18,469 nt of DNA from assembly GCA_050945915.1 (NCBI GenBank), contig JBMNTV010000039.1, forward strand, positions 1 to 18,469, given 5' to 3'. This document shows, in pieces, positions 7,187 to 13,666 of the stretch (positions within the stretch are counted from its first letter, which is position 1; every line of letters starts with the position of its first letter). The stretch is from CALNBC01 sp050945915 (lineage in GTDB: Bacteria; Bacillota; Clostridia; Christensenellales; CALWSW01). The notes beneath the pieces are model-generated. The model searched no databases. It had not been told where the DNA came from and saw nothing but the letters and a program-made list of their open reading frames with translations. The position numbers were made by a program, and so were the translations under genes.

Positions 7187-7215
7187 TTGACTAGAACCCT
7201 CAAAACGGTTATAAT
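7187..7215 (+). promoter_or_regulatory. Promoter of tRNA-Trp
   Basis: TTGACT (7187-7192) and a perfect TATAAT (7210-7215) are 17 bp apart and face the tRNA. A short inverted repeat GTCGG/CCGAC lies in the leader before the mature tRNA. Confidence 0.85.
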
Positions 7216-7247
7216 TGCAGATGTCGGCGCAAAAAACCGACGCATTT

Positions 7248-7322
7248 AGGGGAGTGGCTCAACGGTAGAGCAGCGGTCTCCAAAACCGCGGGTTGCGTGT
7301 TCGAATCGCGTCTCCCCTGCCA
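7248..7322 (+). tRNA. tRNA-Trp (anticodon CCA), CCA end encoded
   Basis: A full cloverleaf can be drawn. The acceptor arms are AGGGGAG and CTCCCCT. The D stem is GCTC/GAGC and the anticodon stem GCGGT/ACCGC with loop CTCCAAA. The anticodon CCA is at 7280-7282. The T stem is GCGTG/CGCGT with loop TTCGAAT, the discriminator base is G, and the terminal CCA is at 7320-7322. It is a lone tRNA on the strand opposite its neighbours, with its own promoter and terminator. As a reader of UGG it is an expected substrate of MiaA. Confidence 0.97.
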
Positions 7323-7325
7323 CCA

Positions 7326-7357
7326 AGGGTCGGCATGTGCCGGCTCTTATTTTATTA
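7326..7357 (+). terminator. Rho-independent terminator of tRNA-Trp
   Basis: A 9 bp stem, AGGGTCGGC (7326-7334) with GCCGGCTCT (7339-7347), closes an ATGT loop and is followed by TATTTTATT. It starts four bases after the tRNA CCA end. Confidence 0.85.
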
Positions 7358-7430
7358 TACCAAACCGATTTGCCATTTTAAAGCGAATCAGCCAACCTCA
7401 ACCCATCGCTTGATGATGGCTTTGCAGTAA

Positions 7431-7454
7431 AGGCCGCCGGTTTTCCGGCGGCCT
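7431..7454 (-). terminator. Terminator hairpin after rny
   Basis: This is a perfect 10 bp GC-rich stem, AGGCCGCCGG and CCGGCGGCCT, with a TTTT loop on the plus strand (AAAA on the transcript). It lies 28 bases past the rny stop. The T-tract on the minus strand is short (TTTACTG), but the stem is very stable. Confidence 0.7.
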
Positions 7455-7482
7455 GATTTTCGGCTTTGGTGGTCTTGGTGGG

Positions 7483-9021
7483 TTACTTTGCGTAGTCTGT
7501 GGCCCTAGTTTCGCGGATGACGTTGACCTTGATCTGGCCCGGATAGTCCAACTCGTTCTCAATGCGCTTGCAAATATCCCTGGCGACAATGGTGGTCTCC
7601 GTGTCCGAAACGACATCGGGTTTGACGATTATGCGCACTTCGCGTCCGGCCTGGATGGCGAAGGATTTTTCGACACCTTCAAAGGAATTCGCGATTTCTT
7701 CCAGCTTCTCCAAACGCTTGATGTAGTTCTCCAACGTTTCGCGGCGCGCGCCCGGCCTGGCGGCGGAAATAGCGTCTGCCGCCTGCACCAGCACCGCCTC
7801 GACGGTGTTTGGCTCGACATCGCCGTGATGGGCCATAATCGCGTGAACCACTGCGTTGTTTTCGCGGTACCTCTTTGCAAGATCGGCGCCAATCTGTGCG
7901 TGGGATCCTTCAATCTCGTGGTCGACGGCCTTCCCAATGTCGTGAAGCAGACCGGCGCGCTTTGCCAGCGCGACGTTCGCTCCAAGCTCGGCGGCCATGA
8001 TACCCGCAAGGTTCGCCACTTCGATGGAGTGCACGAGCACGTTCTGGCCATAGCTGGTGCGGTACTTCAGCCTGCCAAGGAGCTTGACAAGCTCATGATG
8101 CAAGCCGTGAATGCCTACGGAAAAAACGGTCTGTTCGCCGGCGTCGCGAATCTGATTGTCGATCTCGCGGCGGGCCTTTTCGACCATTTCCTCGATTCGT
8201 GCGGGATGAATCCTTCCGTCCAACACCAGCTTTTCCAAGGCGATCCGCGCAACCTCGCGCCTGACGGGGTCGAATCCGGATAGAATCACGGCTTCCGGCG
8301 TGTCGTCAATGATCAGGTCGATTCCCGTCGCAGTTTCGAGGGTGCGGATGTTCCGTCCTTCGCGACCGATGATGCGTCCCTTCATTTCGTCGTTTGGAAG
8401 GGGGACAACGGAAACCGTAGATTCAGCCACATGGTCCGCAGCGCACTTTTGTATCGCGATGGAGATGATGTTTCTCGCGCGTTTTTCCGCTTCTTCCTTG
8501 GCTTTTGCCTCGATTTCCCGGATCATCACCGCTGCATCGTGGCGCGCCTCCCGCTCAACATTTGAGAGCAGAATTTGCTTTGCTTCCTCAATCGAAAGCG
8601 CGGAGATCCTCTCAAGCTCATCGAGCTGCTTCTGATAAAGTCCTTTTGTTTCTTCCTCCAGTGCCAAAATGTTTTTTTCGCGCTGGTCCAACTCCTGTTC
8701 CCTGGCTTCTATGCCGTCCAATTTCTTGTCCAATAACTCTTCGCGTTGCAAAACTCTTCGTTCGGAACGCTGGAGTTCATTTCGCCTGTCCCGGCATTCC
8801 TTTTCAAACTCGGAGCGCTGACGGTGGATCTCTTCCTTGGCTTCAAGGATGGTTTCCTTTTTCAGGGCTTCTGCGCGCTTCTGGGTATCTTCTATCATCT
8901 GCCGGACAGCTTCCTCGGCGCGGCCGATCTTGGCTTCGGCGATGTTCCGGCGATAAAAATAACCGCCCACCGCTCCGCCGGAAATACCAACTGCGACAAG
9001 GATATATGACAGTAAATCCAT
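7483..9021 (-). CDS. rny: Ribonuclease Y
   Basis: RNase Y is the membrane-anchored endoribonuclease that starts mRNA decay in many Bacillota. From the ATG at 9021 the product is 512 aa, the usual family length. Residues 3-22 form the single membrane anchor (LLSYILVAVGISGGAVGGYF). Residues 25-200 form a long charged coiled coil. The KH RNA-binding domain is near 202-265 (GRIIGREGRN at 215-224) and the HD domain near 328-420, with His331 and the metal-binding HD pair at His360/Asp361 (LLHDIGKA). The Shine-Dalgarno AAGGAGGT sits about 12 bases before the ATG, slightly far, but no nearer start fits and the membrane anchor supports this one. It has its own promoter and lies after recA, as in Bacillus and Clostridium. 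Confidence 0.97.
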   Translation of the reverse strand: MDLLSYILVAVGISGGAVGGYFYRRNIAEAKIGRAEEAVRQMIEDTQKRAEALKKETILEAKEEIHRQRSEFEKECRDRRNELQRSERRVLQREELLDKKLDGIEAREQELDQREKNILALEEETKGLYQKQLDELERISALSIEEAKQILLSNVEREARHDAAVMIREIEAKAKEEAEKRARNIISIAIQKCAADHVAESTVSVVPLPNDEMKGRIIGREGRNIRTLETATGIDLIIDDTPEAVILSGFDPVRREVARIALEKLVLDGRIHPARIEEMVEKARREIDNQIRDAGEQTVFSVGIHGLHHELVKLLGRLKYRTSYGQNVLVHSIEVANLAGIMAAELGANVALAKRAGLLHDIGKAVDHEIEGSHAQIGADLAKRYRENNAVVHAIMAHHGDVEPNTVEAVLVQAADAISAARPGARRETLENYIKRLEKLEEIANSFEGVEKSFAIQAGREVRIIVKPDVVSDTETTIVARDICKRIENELDYPGQIKVNVIRETRATDYAK

Positions 9022-9152
9022 AAGGGATCGAACACCTCCTTTTAATAAAAATAGCCGGGCTTTTCGCCTCGACCGTAAAGGTAGAAAAAAACGAAACAAT
9101 CCGTTTAACAGAGCCGTCTACATCTACTACAAGACCAATAAACCCAGTCTTA

Positions 9153-9181
9153 ATTGTAAACCTTGTCAATTAGGTTGTCAA
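9153..9181 (-). promoter_or_regulatory. rny promoter
   Basis: On the minus strand, TTGACA (9176-9181) and TACAAT (9153-9158) are separated by exactly 17 bp. This would give an rny leader of about 125 bases. The rest of the 290 bp gap (9022-9311) holds only the recA terminator. Confidence 0.8.
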
Positions 9182-9277
9182 CATATTTCAATTTTGACCA
9201 CCATCGACCATATTTGATGTTTTATAGCGAATGCAGCGGAAATATGTGACCTAAGTACCAGCCAGGTTTTAGCATAT

Positions 9278-9304
9278 AAAAAAGGGGGAAATCACATTCC
9301 CCCT
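9278..9304 (-). terminator. Rho-independent terminator of recA
   Basis: The minus-strand stem AGGGGGAA/TTCCCCCT has a 6-base loop and runs into a TTTTTT tract, seven bases after the recA stop. Confidence 0.9.
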
Positions 9305-9311
9305 CTTTCAG

Positions 9312-10385
9312 TTAAAAGATCCCGGGATCATCCATGCTGCCCAGCGACCCTCCATCCGCATCATCCGACGCGGCGCCGCCTTCGGCCTTGGCGCCGGCCG
9401 CAAACAATTGTTCGCGCAACTTTGCTTCGATCTCTGCACAAAGCTCGGGATTATCCTTGAGGAACAGGCGAGCATTATCCCTTCCCTGGGCCATGCGAAC
9501 GTCGCCATAGGAATACCAGGAGCCGGATTTTGCGATGATCTTCTGGTTGACGGCAAGGTCCAGGATGGACCCTTCGCGGGAAATGCCCTCGCCGTAAAGA
9601 ATGTCGAACTCGGCGATCTTGAAGGGCGGAGCGACCTTGTTTTTTACCACCTTGACCCTCGTCCGGTTGCCGATCATCTCATTCCCGCTCTTCAAAATGT
9701 CGATCTTGCGCACGTCCAGCCTCATCGTCGCATAAAACTTCAACGCCTTGCCGCCCGTCGTCACCTCGGGGTTGCCGAACATGACGCCCACCTTTTCGCG
9801 CAGCTGGTTGATGAAGATCGCACAGGTGTTCGACTTGGACAGCGCACCGGTGAGCTTCCGCAACGCCTGGCTCATCAGCCTCGCCTGCAGGCCCACGTGG
9901 GAATCCCCCATATCGCCGTCAATTTCCGCTTTGGGAACCAAAGCCGCGACAGAGTCAATCACGACGAGATCGATCGCGCCGGAACGAATGAGGGCCTCGG
10001 TGATCTCCAGCGCCTGCTCCCCGTTATCCGGCTGGGAGACAAACAATTCGTCAATATTGACGCCCAGAGCGGAGGCATACGTAGGATCCAGGGCATGCTC
10101 GGCGTCAATAAACGCTGCAGTCCCCCCCATCGCCTGGGCCTGGGCAATGGCGTGCAGCGCCACGGTGGTCTTTCCCGAAGACTCCGGGCCGTAAATCTCG
10201 ACCACGCGCCCCCTGGGGAATCCCCCCACGCCCAATGCGTAATCCAGCGCCATGCAGCCGGATGGAATGGTGGAAATGGAGATCCGGGCCGCCGCGTCCC
10301 CTAACTTCATGACAGCGCCCTTGCCGAATTGCTTTTCAATTTGCGCGAGGGCGATTTCCAACGCCTTTTGTTTCTCGACTGCCAT
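9312..10385 (-). CDS. recA: Recombinase RecA
   Basis: RecA forms filaments on single-stranded DNA, drives strand exchange and triggers LexA self-cleavage. The ATG at 10385 has an AAGGAG Shine-Dalgarno seven bases upstream; the open frame extends further up to 10454 but without a matching ribosome site. The product is 357 aa. Walker A is GPESSGKT (66-73). Other hallmarks are IDAEHALDP, the Walker B region IDLVVIDSVAALVPKAEIDG, FINQLREKVGVMFGNPEVTTGGKALKF (loop L2), and an acidic C-terminal tail (SDDADGG, SMDDPG). An SOS box lies at its promoter, so it should belong to the LexA regulon. It has its own terminator. recX, often adjacent, is not present here. Confidence 0.99.
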   Translation of the reverse strand: MAVEKQKALEIALAQIEKQFGKGAVMKLGDAAARISISTIPSGCMALDYALGVGGFPRGRVVEIYGPESSGKTTVALHAIAQAQAMGGTAAFIDAEHALDPTYASALGVNIDELFVSQPDNGEQALEITEALIRSGAIDLVVIDSVAALVPKAEIDGDMGDSHVGLQARLMSQALRKLTGALSKSNTCAIFINQLREKVGVMFGNPEVTTGGKALKFYATMRLDVRKIDILKSGNEMIGNRTRVKVVKNKVAPPFKIAEFDILYGEGISREGSILDLAVNQKIIAKSGSWYSYGDVRMAQGRDNARLFLKDNPELCAEIEAKLREQLFAAGAKAEGGAASDDADGGSLGSMDDPGIF

Positions 10386-10421
10386 AAAAATGCTCCTTCT
10401 GCCGAATAATGGTTTGTAGTA

Positions 10422-10450
10422 ATCATAACACGGCATCAGTCGAAAGTAAA
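10422..10450 (-). promoter_or_regulatory. recA promoter
   Basis: On the minus strand, TTTACT (10445-10450) and TATGAT (10422-10427) are separated by 17 bp in the gap between cinA and recA, next to an SOS box. Confidence 0.65.
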
Positions 10451-10458
10451 GCAAAAAA

Positions 10459-10472
10459 CGAAAACACGTTCG
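10459..10472 (-). promoter_or_regulatory. SOS (LexA) box of recA
   Basis: The minus strand reads CGAAC-GTGT-TTTCG, one base away from CGAAC-N4-GTTCG. It sits just upstream of the -35 element of recA, consistent with LexA control from the lexA gene 6 kb away. Confidence 0.75.
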
Positions 10473-10495
10473 CCAATCGACCGGTACTGTCCGCC

Positions 10496-11740
10496 TCAGC
10501 CTGGCAGCTCAAGGCCAAGGATCGCCCTCCTTAAAGCGTCCAGGGCATGAAGCGTCACGGTGGTTCTGACTCGGTTCCTGAATCCCGAGGCCCTGACCAA
10601 AAAACCTCGCTCCATCCCCTCGGCAGAGATGCCGATATATGCGGTACCCGCCGGCACGCCCGCTTCGTTGGCGCCGGGGCCCGCCACACCGGTGGTGGCG
10701 ATTCCATACGTCGCCCCCGTGCGCGTTCTTACGCTTTTTGCCAGTTCCTTCGCGACTTCCGGCGAGGCTAAGCCAAACTGATCGATGGTCTCTTTGCGGA
10801 CGTCCAGCCTGTGCTTTGCCGGAATGCCGTAGGCGACAACGCCTTCCAACAACACCGCTGACGCCCCGGGGATGGACACCAGCTCCGAGGACACCATCCC
10901 CCCAGTAAGGCTTTCGGCCACCGCCACCGTGGCCCCCGCCTGCTTCAACAGGCGAACGCAGACTTCCGGCATGCTCTCCCCCTCTGTCGAGTACACGCGA
11001 TCTCCCAAGCGTTCCTTGATCGCTTGGACGACGGGATCCACCAGGGCATAACCGTCCTCCCCCAAAGGGCAGGAAGCCGTCACCCTGAGGGCCACTTCGG
11101 AAAGCGCGGCATAGGGCGCGATCGTTGGGTTTGTCTGGCTCTCGATCATATCCTTCAGCGCGTGGGCAACAAAGGATTCCCCGATGCCGAAAACGCGCAC
11201 CATTCGCGAGCAGATCTGCTTTTCCATCTGCCGGGAAAGGAAGGGCTCCACGCTGGATTCGAACATTCCCTGAAGCTCGTAGGGCGGCCCAGGCAGGACG
11301 ACGATGTGGCATCTACCATCAAAGCAGATGCAGCCCGGGGCGGTGCCGGTAGGGTTCGGCAGGATTTCCGCGCCTTCGGGGAAGTCCGCCTGGCGGTAGT
11401 TGTTCGGCGTGGTCACACGGCCGGTTCTGGTAAAGTAATCGGTGATTTTGTCCGCCGAGGGTTGGTGGCGGACCATCGGCTTGTTCAGGTACTTTGCCAC
11501 CGCCTCTTTGGTTATGTCGTCCTCAGTCGGTCCCAAACCGCCGGAAAGGATCAAGAGGTCAGACCGTTTGCAGGCCGTTTCGATGGCCTCCACCAGCCTT
11601 GCCATGTTGTCCCCCACCACGGATTGGTGATAAACGTCCACCCCGTACTCCTGCATTTTCCGGGAAAGGTACTGGACGTTGGTGTTCAGGATCTGACCCA
11701 ACAACAGTTCCGTTCCAACCGATATGAGTTCTGCAATCAT
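10496..11740 (-). CDS. cinA: CinA family protein (competence/damage-inducible; NMN deamidase type)
   Basis: CinA proteins join an N-terminal MoCF-like domain, linked to ADP-ribose/nucleotide pyrophosphatase activity, to a C-terminal nicotinamide-mononucleotide deamidase domain. Both are here in 414 aa. The N-terminal part (1-170) has VGTELLLGQILNTN, LSGGLGPTEDDIT and VVLPGPPYE. The C-terminal part (about 255-410) has VAVAESLTGGMVSSELV, GVVAYG and TTGVAGPGA. The combination fits NAD-cycle repair. In Bacillus and Streptococcus cinA is cotranscribed with recA. Here it lies just upstream of recA on the same strand, although recA also has its own promoter. It starts 10 bp after pgsA, and its Shine-Dalgarno is weak (GGAAAG within the pgsA end), which suggests coupled translation. 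Confidence 0.96.
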   Translation of the reverse strand: MIAELISVGTELLLGQILNTNVQYLSRKMQEYGVDVYHQSVVGDNMARLVEAIETACKRSDLLILSGGLGPTEDDITKEAVAKYLNKPMVRHQPSADKITDYFTRTGRVTTPNNYRQADFPEGAEILPNPTGTAPGCICFDGRCHIVVLPGPPYELQGMFESSVEPFLSRQMEKQICSRMVRVFGIGESFVAHALKDMIESQTNPTIAPYAALSEVALRVTASCPLGEDGYALVDPVVQAIKERLGDRVYSTEGESMPEVCVRLLKQAGATVAVAESLTGGMVSSELVSIPGASAVLLEGVVAYGIPAKHRLDVRKETIDQFGLASPEVAKELAKSVRTRTGATYGIATTGVAGPGANEAGVPAGTAYIGISAEGMERGFLVRASGFRNRVRTTVTLHALDALRRAILGLELPG

Positions 11741-11750
11741 TGTTTGTACT

Positions 11751-12290
11751 CTACTTTCCCAAAATATAGTTCCAGCCTGCTTTCAGATAGGTGTAACCGG
11801 AGATCACCGCAAGCAGGGTGGATACGCACATGAGGATCTGATCCATGGGAATGCCAATCAGGCCGAAAACCGGGTTTTTGAGCATGATCAGGGGAATGGC
11901 GATGGACTGGGTCATGGTTTTGGCCTTGCCCCAGATGTTTGCCGCCACCACATTTCCCTTATCCGCCATGACCAGCCGCACGCCGCTGACGATAAATTCG
12001 CGGCAAACCACAATGATCGTCGGTATCGGTGAAAGCTGGCCGGTTGTGTTCAGCATGACCATGGCCGATGCGACGAGGATCTTGTCCGCAATCGGGTCCA
12101 TGAATTTTCCGAAAACCGTGATCTGGCTGTTTTTCCTGGCGAGCCTTCCGTCGATCAGGTCTGTCAGCGCGGCGAAGATGAACAGCAAGGAAGCAATGAT
12201 ATAGGCATGTTCCCAGGGAATATAGAAGGCGGCCACCATAAAGGGAACAAGTATGATCCTTAAAACTGTGAGCTTGTTTGGAGTATTCAT
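11751..12290 (-). CDS. pgsA: CDP-diacylglycerol-glycerol-3-phosphate 3-phosphatidyltransferase
   Basis: PgsA makes phosphatidylglycerophosphate, the committed step to phosphatidylglycerol, in the inner membrane. The product is 179 aa with several hydrophobic segments (about 8-25, 28-45, 75-105 and 150-170). The CDP-alcohol phosphotransferase motif D-x2-DG-x2-AR-x8-G-x3-D-x3-D is complete, starting at DLIDGRLAR and ending GKFMDPIAD. Its ATG overlaps the rimO stop (ATGA), and cinA follows after 10 bp, so rimO-pgsA-cinA is a tight operon. No ribosome site of its own is obvious, which supports coupled translation. Phosphatidylglycerol synthase is distinguished from other family members by length and by its conserved place beside cinA-recA. 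Confidence 0.96.
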   Translation of the reverse strand: MNTPNKLTVLRIILVPFMVAAFYIPWEHAYIIASLLFIFAALTDLIDGRLARKNSQITVFGKFMDPIADKILVASAMVMLNTTGQLSPIPTIIVVCREFIVSGVRLVMADKGNVVAANIWGKAKTMTQSIAIPLIMLKNPVFGLIGIPMDQILMCVSTLLAVISGYTYLKAGWNYILGK

Positions 12291-13633
12291 GGGATCTCCT
12301 CTCCGTACAGGTCATAATCGGTCACCCTGTCGATCCTTACCTTTGCAAATTCACCGGGCTTCTTTTCCCCGAATCCCGTAAAGAAAACCAGGCCGTCGAT
12401 TTCCTCCGCTTCGCCGTAGGACCTGCCGAAGTACTGCTTTGCCTTTTCGTCGTACCCTTTGACCAGGACGTCCACCACCGTTCCTATCCTGCGCCGGGCA
12501 AGCCTGTTTGAAACCTCTCGCTGGATGGTCATCAGCTTGTCCAGCCTGCGCCTTTTCTCTTCCTCTGGAACCTGGTTGGGCAAGCTGGCCGCCGCCGTTC
12601 CCTCTTCCGGGGAAAAGGCGAAAGCGCCCATCCTGTCAAAGGGGTGTTCCTTCACAAATCTGCAAAGGTTTTCGAACTCTTTTTCGGTTTCTCCCGGGAA
12701 TCCCACCATGTACGTCGTCCTCAAAATATAGGAAGGATCCCGCTTGCGAAGATTGTCGATCAGCTTGGCATACTGTTCGGCAGAGCCCCTTCGGTTCATC
12801 CTTTGAAGCACATTGTCGTCCGCGTGCTGAAGGGGAATGTCCAGATATCGCACGACTTTGGGGAGGCTGTCCATCGCGTCCAGCAGTTCCTCGTCGGTCT
12901 CGTCCGGGTAGGCGTAAAGCAGCCGGATCCATTTCACGTCGGTTTCGGACAGGCGCCGCAAAAGCTCCGGCAACAGCCTTTTTTTTGCAAAATCCGTGCC
13001 AAAGCGCGTTGTGTCCTGGGCAATGATTTCCAGCTCGACAGCCCCCCGGGCCACCAGCGCCCTGGCTTCTGCCACAATGCTTTCGATATCCCGGCTTTGA
13101 TACGGGCCGCGGATCAGCGGGATCGCGCAATAGGCGCATCGGTTGTCGCACCCGTCGGCCACGCGCAAAAGGGCGTGATACGAAGGCGTAGTCAACCGTC
13201 TTTCGCCCCAGGGGTACAACTCCGAAGCCGCCGAAGCCGTTTCCCCAAAATGCGCCGCAAGAGCCGGAACCAGCTTTTCGTATTCCCGCACGCCCAGCCA
13301 AATGTCCACCTCCGGCAATTCTTTGGGGAGCTCCTCGCGGTACCGTTGGGAAAGGCAGCCCGTCATTACCAGGGCTTGGCACATTCCTTTGGTTTTATAA
13401 TGCGCCATTTCCAGAATTGCGTTGATGGACTCCTGCTTTGCAGGCTCGATGAATCCGCAGGTGTTGACGATCAACACCTCCGCCTTTTTGGGGTCTTTTG
13501 TGATGTCGTATCCCGCTCGCTCAAGATAACCGAGCATCAACTCGGTATCCACCCTGTTTTTTGAGCACCCCAAAGAAATCACGCCGACTATCTTTGGGGA
13601 ACCCAGTTTATTCTTTGGGAACTCGTTTGCCAT
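12287..13633 (-). CDS. rimO: Ribosomal protein uS12 methylthiotransferase RimO
   Basis: RimO is a radical-SAM enzyme with two 4Fe-4S clusters that methylthiolates a conserved aspartate of ribosomal protein S12. The product has 448 aa. The N-terminal MTTase domain has Cys23 (SLGCSKNRVD), Cys59 (VNTCGF) and Cys93 (MTGCLSQRY). The radical-SAM cluster is bound by Cys162, Cys166 and Cys169 (DGCDNRCAYCAIP). The C-terminal TRAM domain covers about 375-448. The SLGCSKN start, the gene neighbourhood and the RGPYQSRD segment favour RimO over the tRNA enzyme MiaB. It starts 33 bp after ftsK with a weak ribosome site and overlaps pgsA by four bases. Confidence 0.97.
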   Translation of the reverse strand: MANEFPKNKLGSPKIVGVISLGCSKNRVDTELMLGYLERAGYDITKDPKKAEVLIVNTCGFIEPAKQESINAILEMAHYKTKGMCQALVMTGCLSQRYREELPKELPEVDIWLGVREYEKLVPALAAHFGETASAASELYPWGERRLTTPSYHALLRVADGCDNRCAYCAIPLIRGPYQSRDIESIVAEARALVARGAVELEIIAQDTTRFGTDFAKKRLLPELLRRLSETDVKWIRLLYAYPDETDEELLDAMDSLPKVVRYLDIPLQHADDNVLQRMNRRGSAEQYAKLIDNLRKRDPSYILRTTYMVGFPGETEKEFENLCRFVKEHPFDRMGAFAFSPEEGTAAASLPNQVPEEEKRRRLDKLMTIQREVSNRLARRRIGTVVDVLVKGYDEKAKQYFGRSYGEAEEIDGLVFFTGFGEKKPGEFAKVRIDRVTDYDLYGEEIP

Positions 13634-13666
13634 ACTCGTATTACTTCGCCTTTCATAAATTGGGGG

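Noticed and set aside
7248..7322. tRNA-Trp as an attachment site for an element using the nearby recombinase
   Set aside because: No repeat of the tRNA 3' end was seen in the window, and the genes between it and the recombinase (proC, rnhA) are ordinary core genes.
9408..10304. A long plus-strand frame (298 codons) opposite recA
   Set aside because: It is complementary to an intact recA with all motifs, and its translation has no family resemblance; GC-rich codon bias keeps antisense frames open.
12644..13564. A 306-codon plus-strand frame opposite rimO
   Set aside because: It is an antisense shadow of rimO with no domain and no Shine-Dalgarno.
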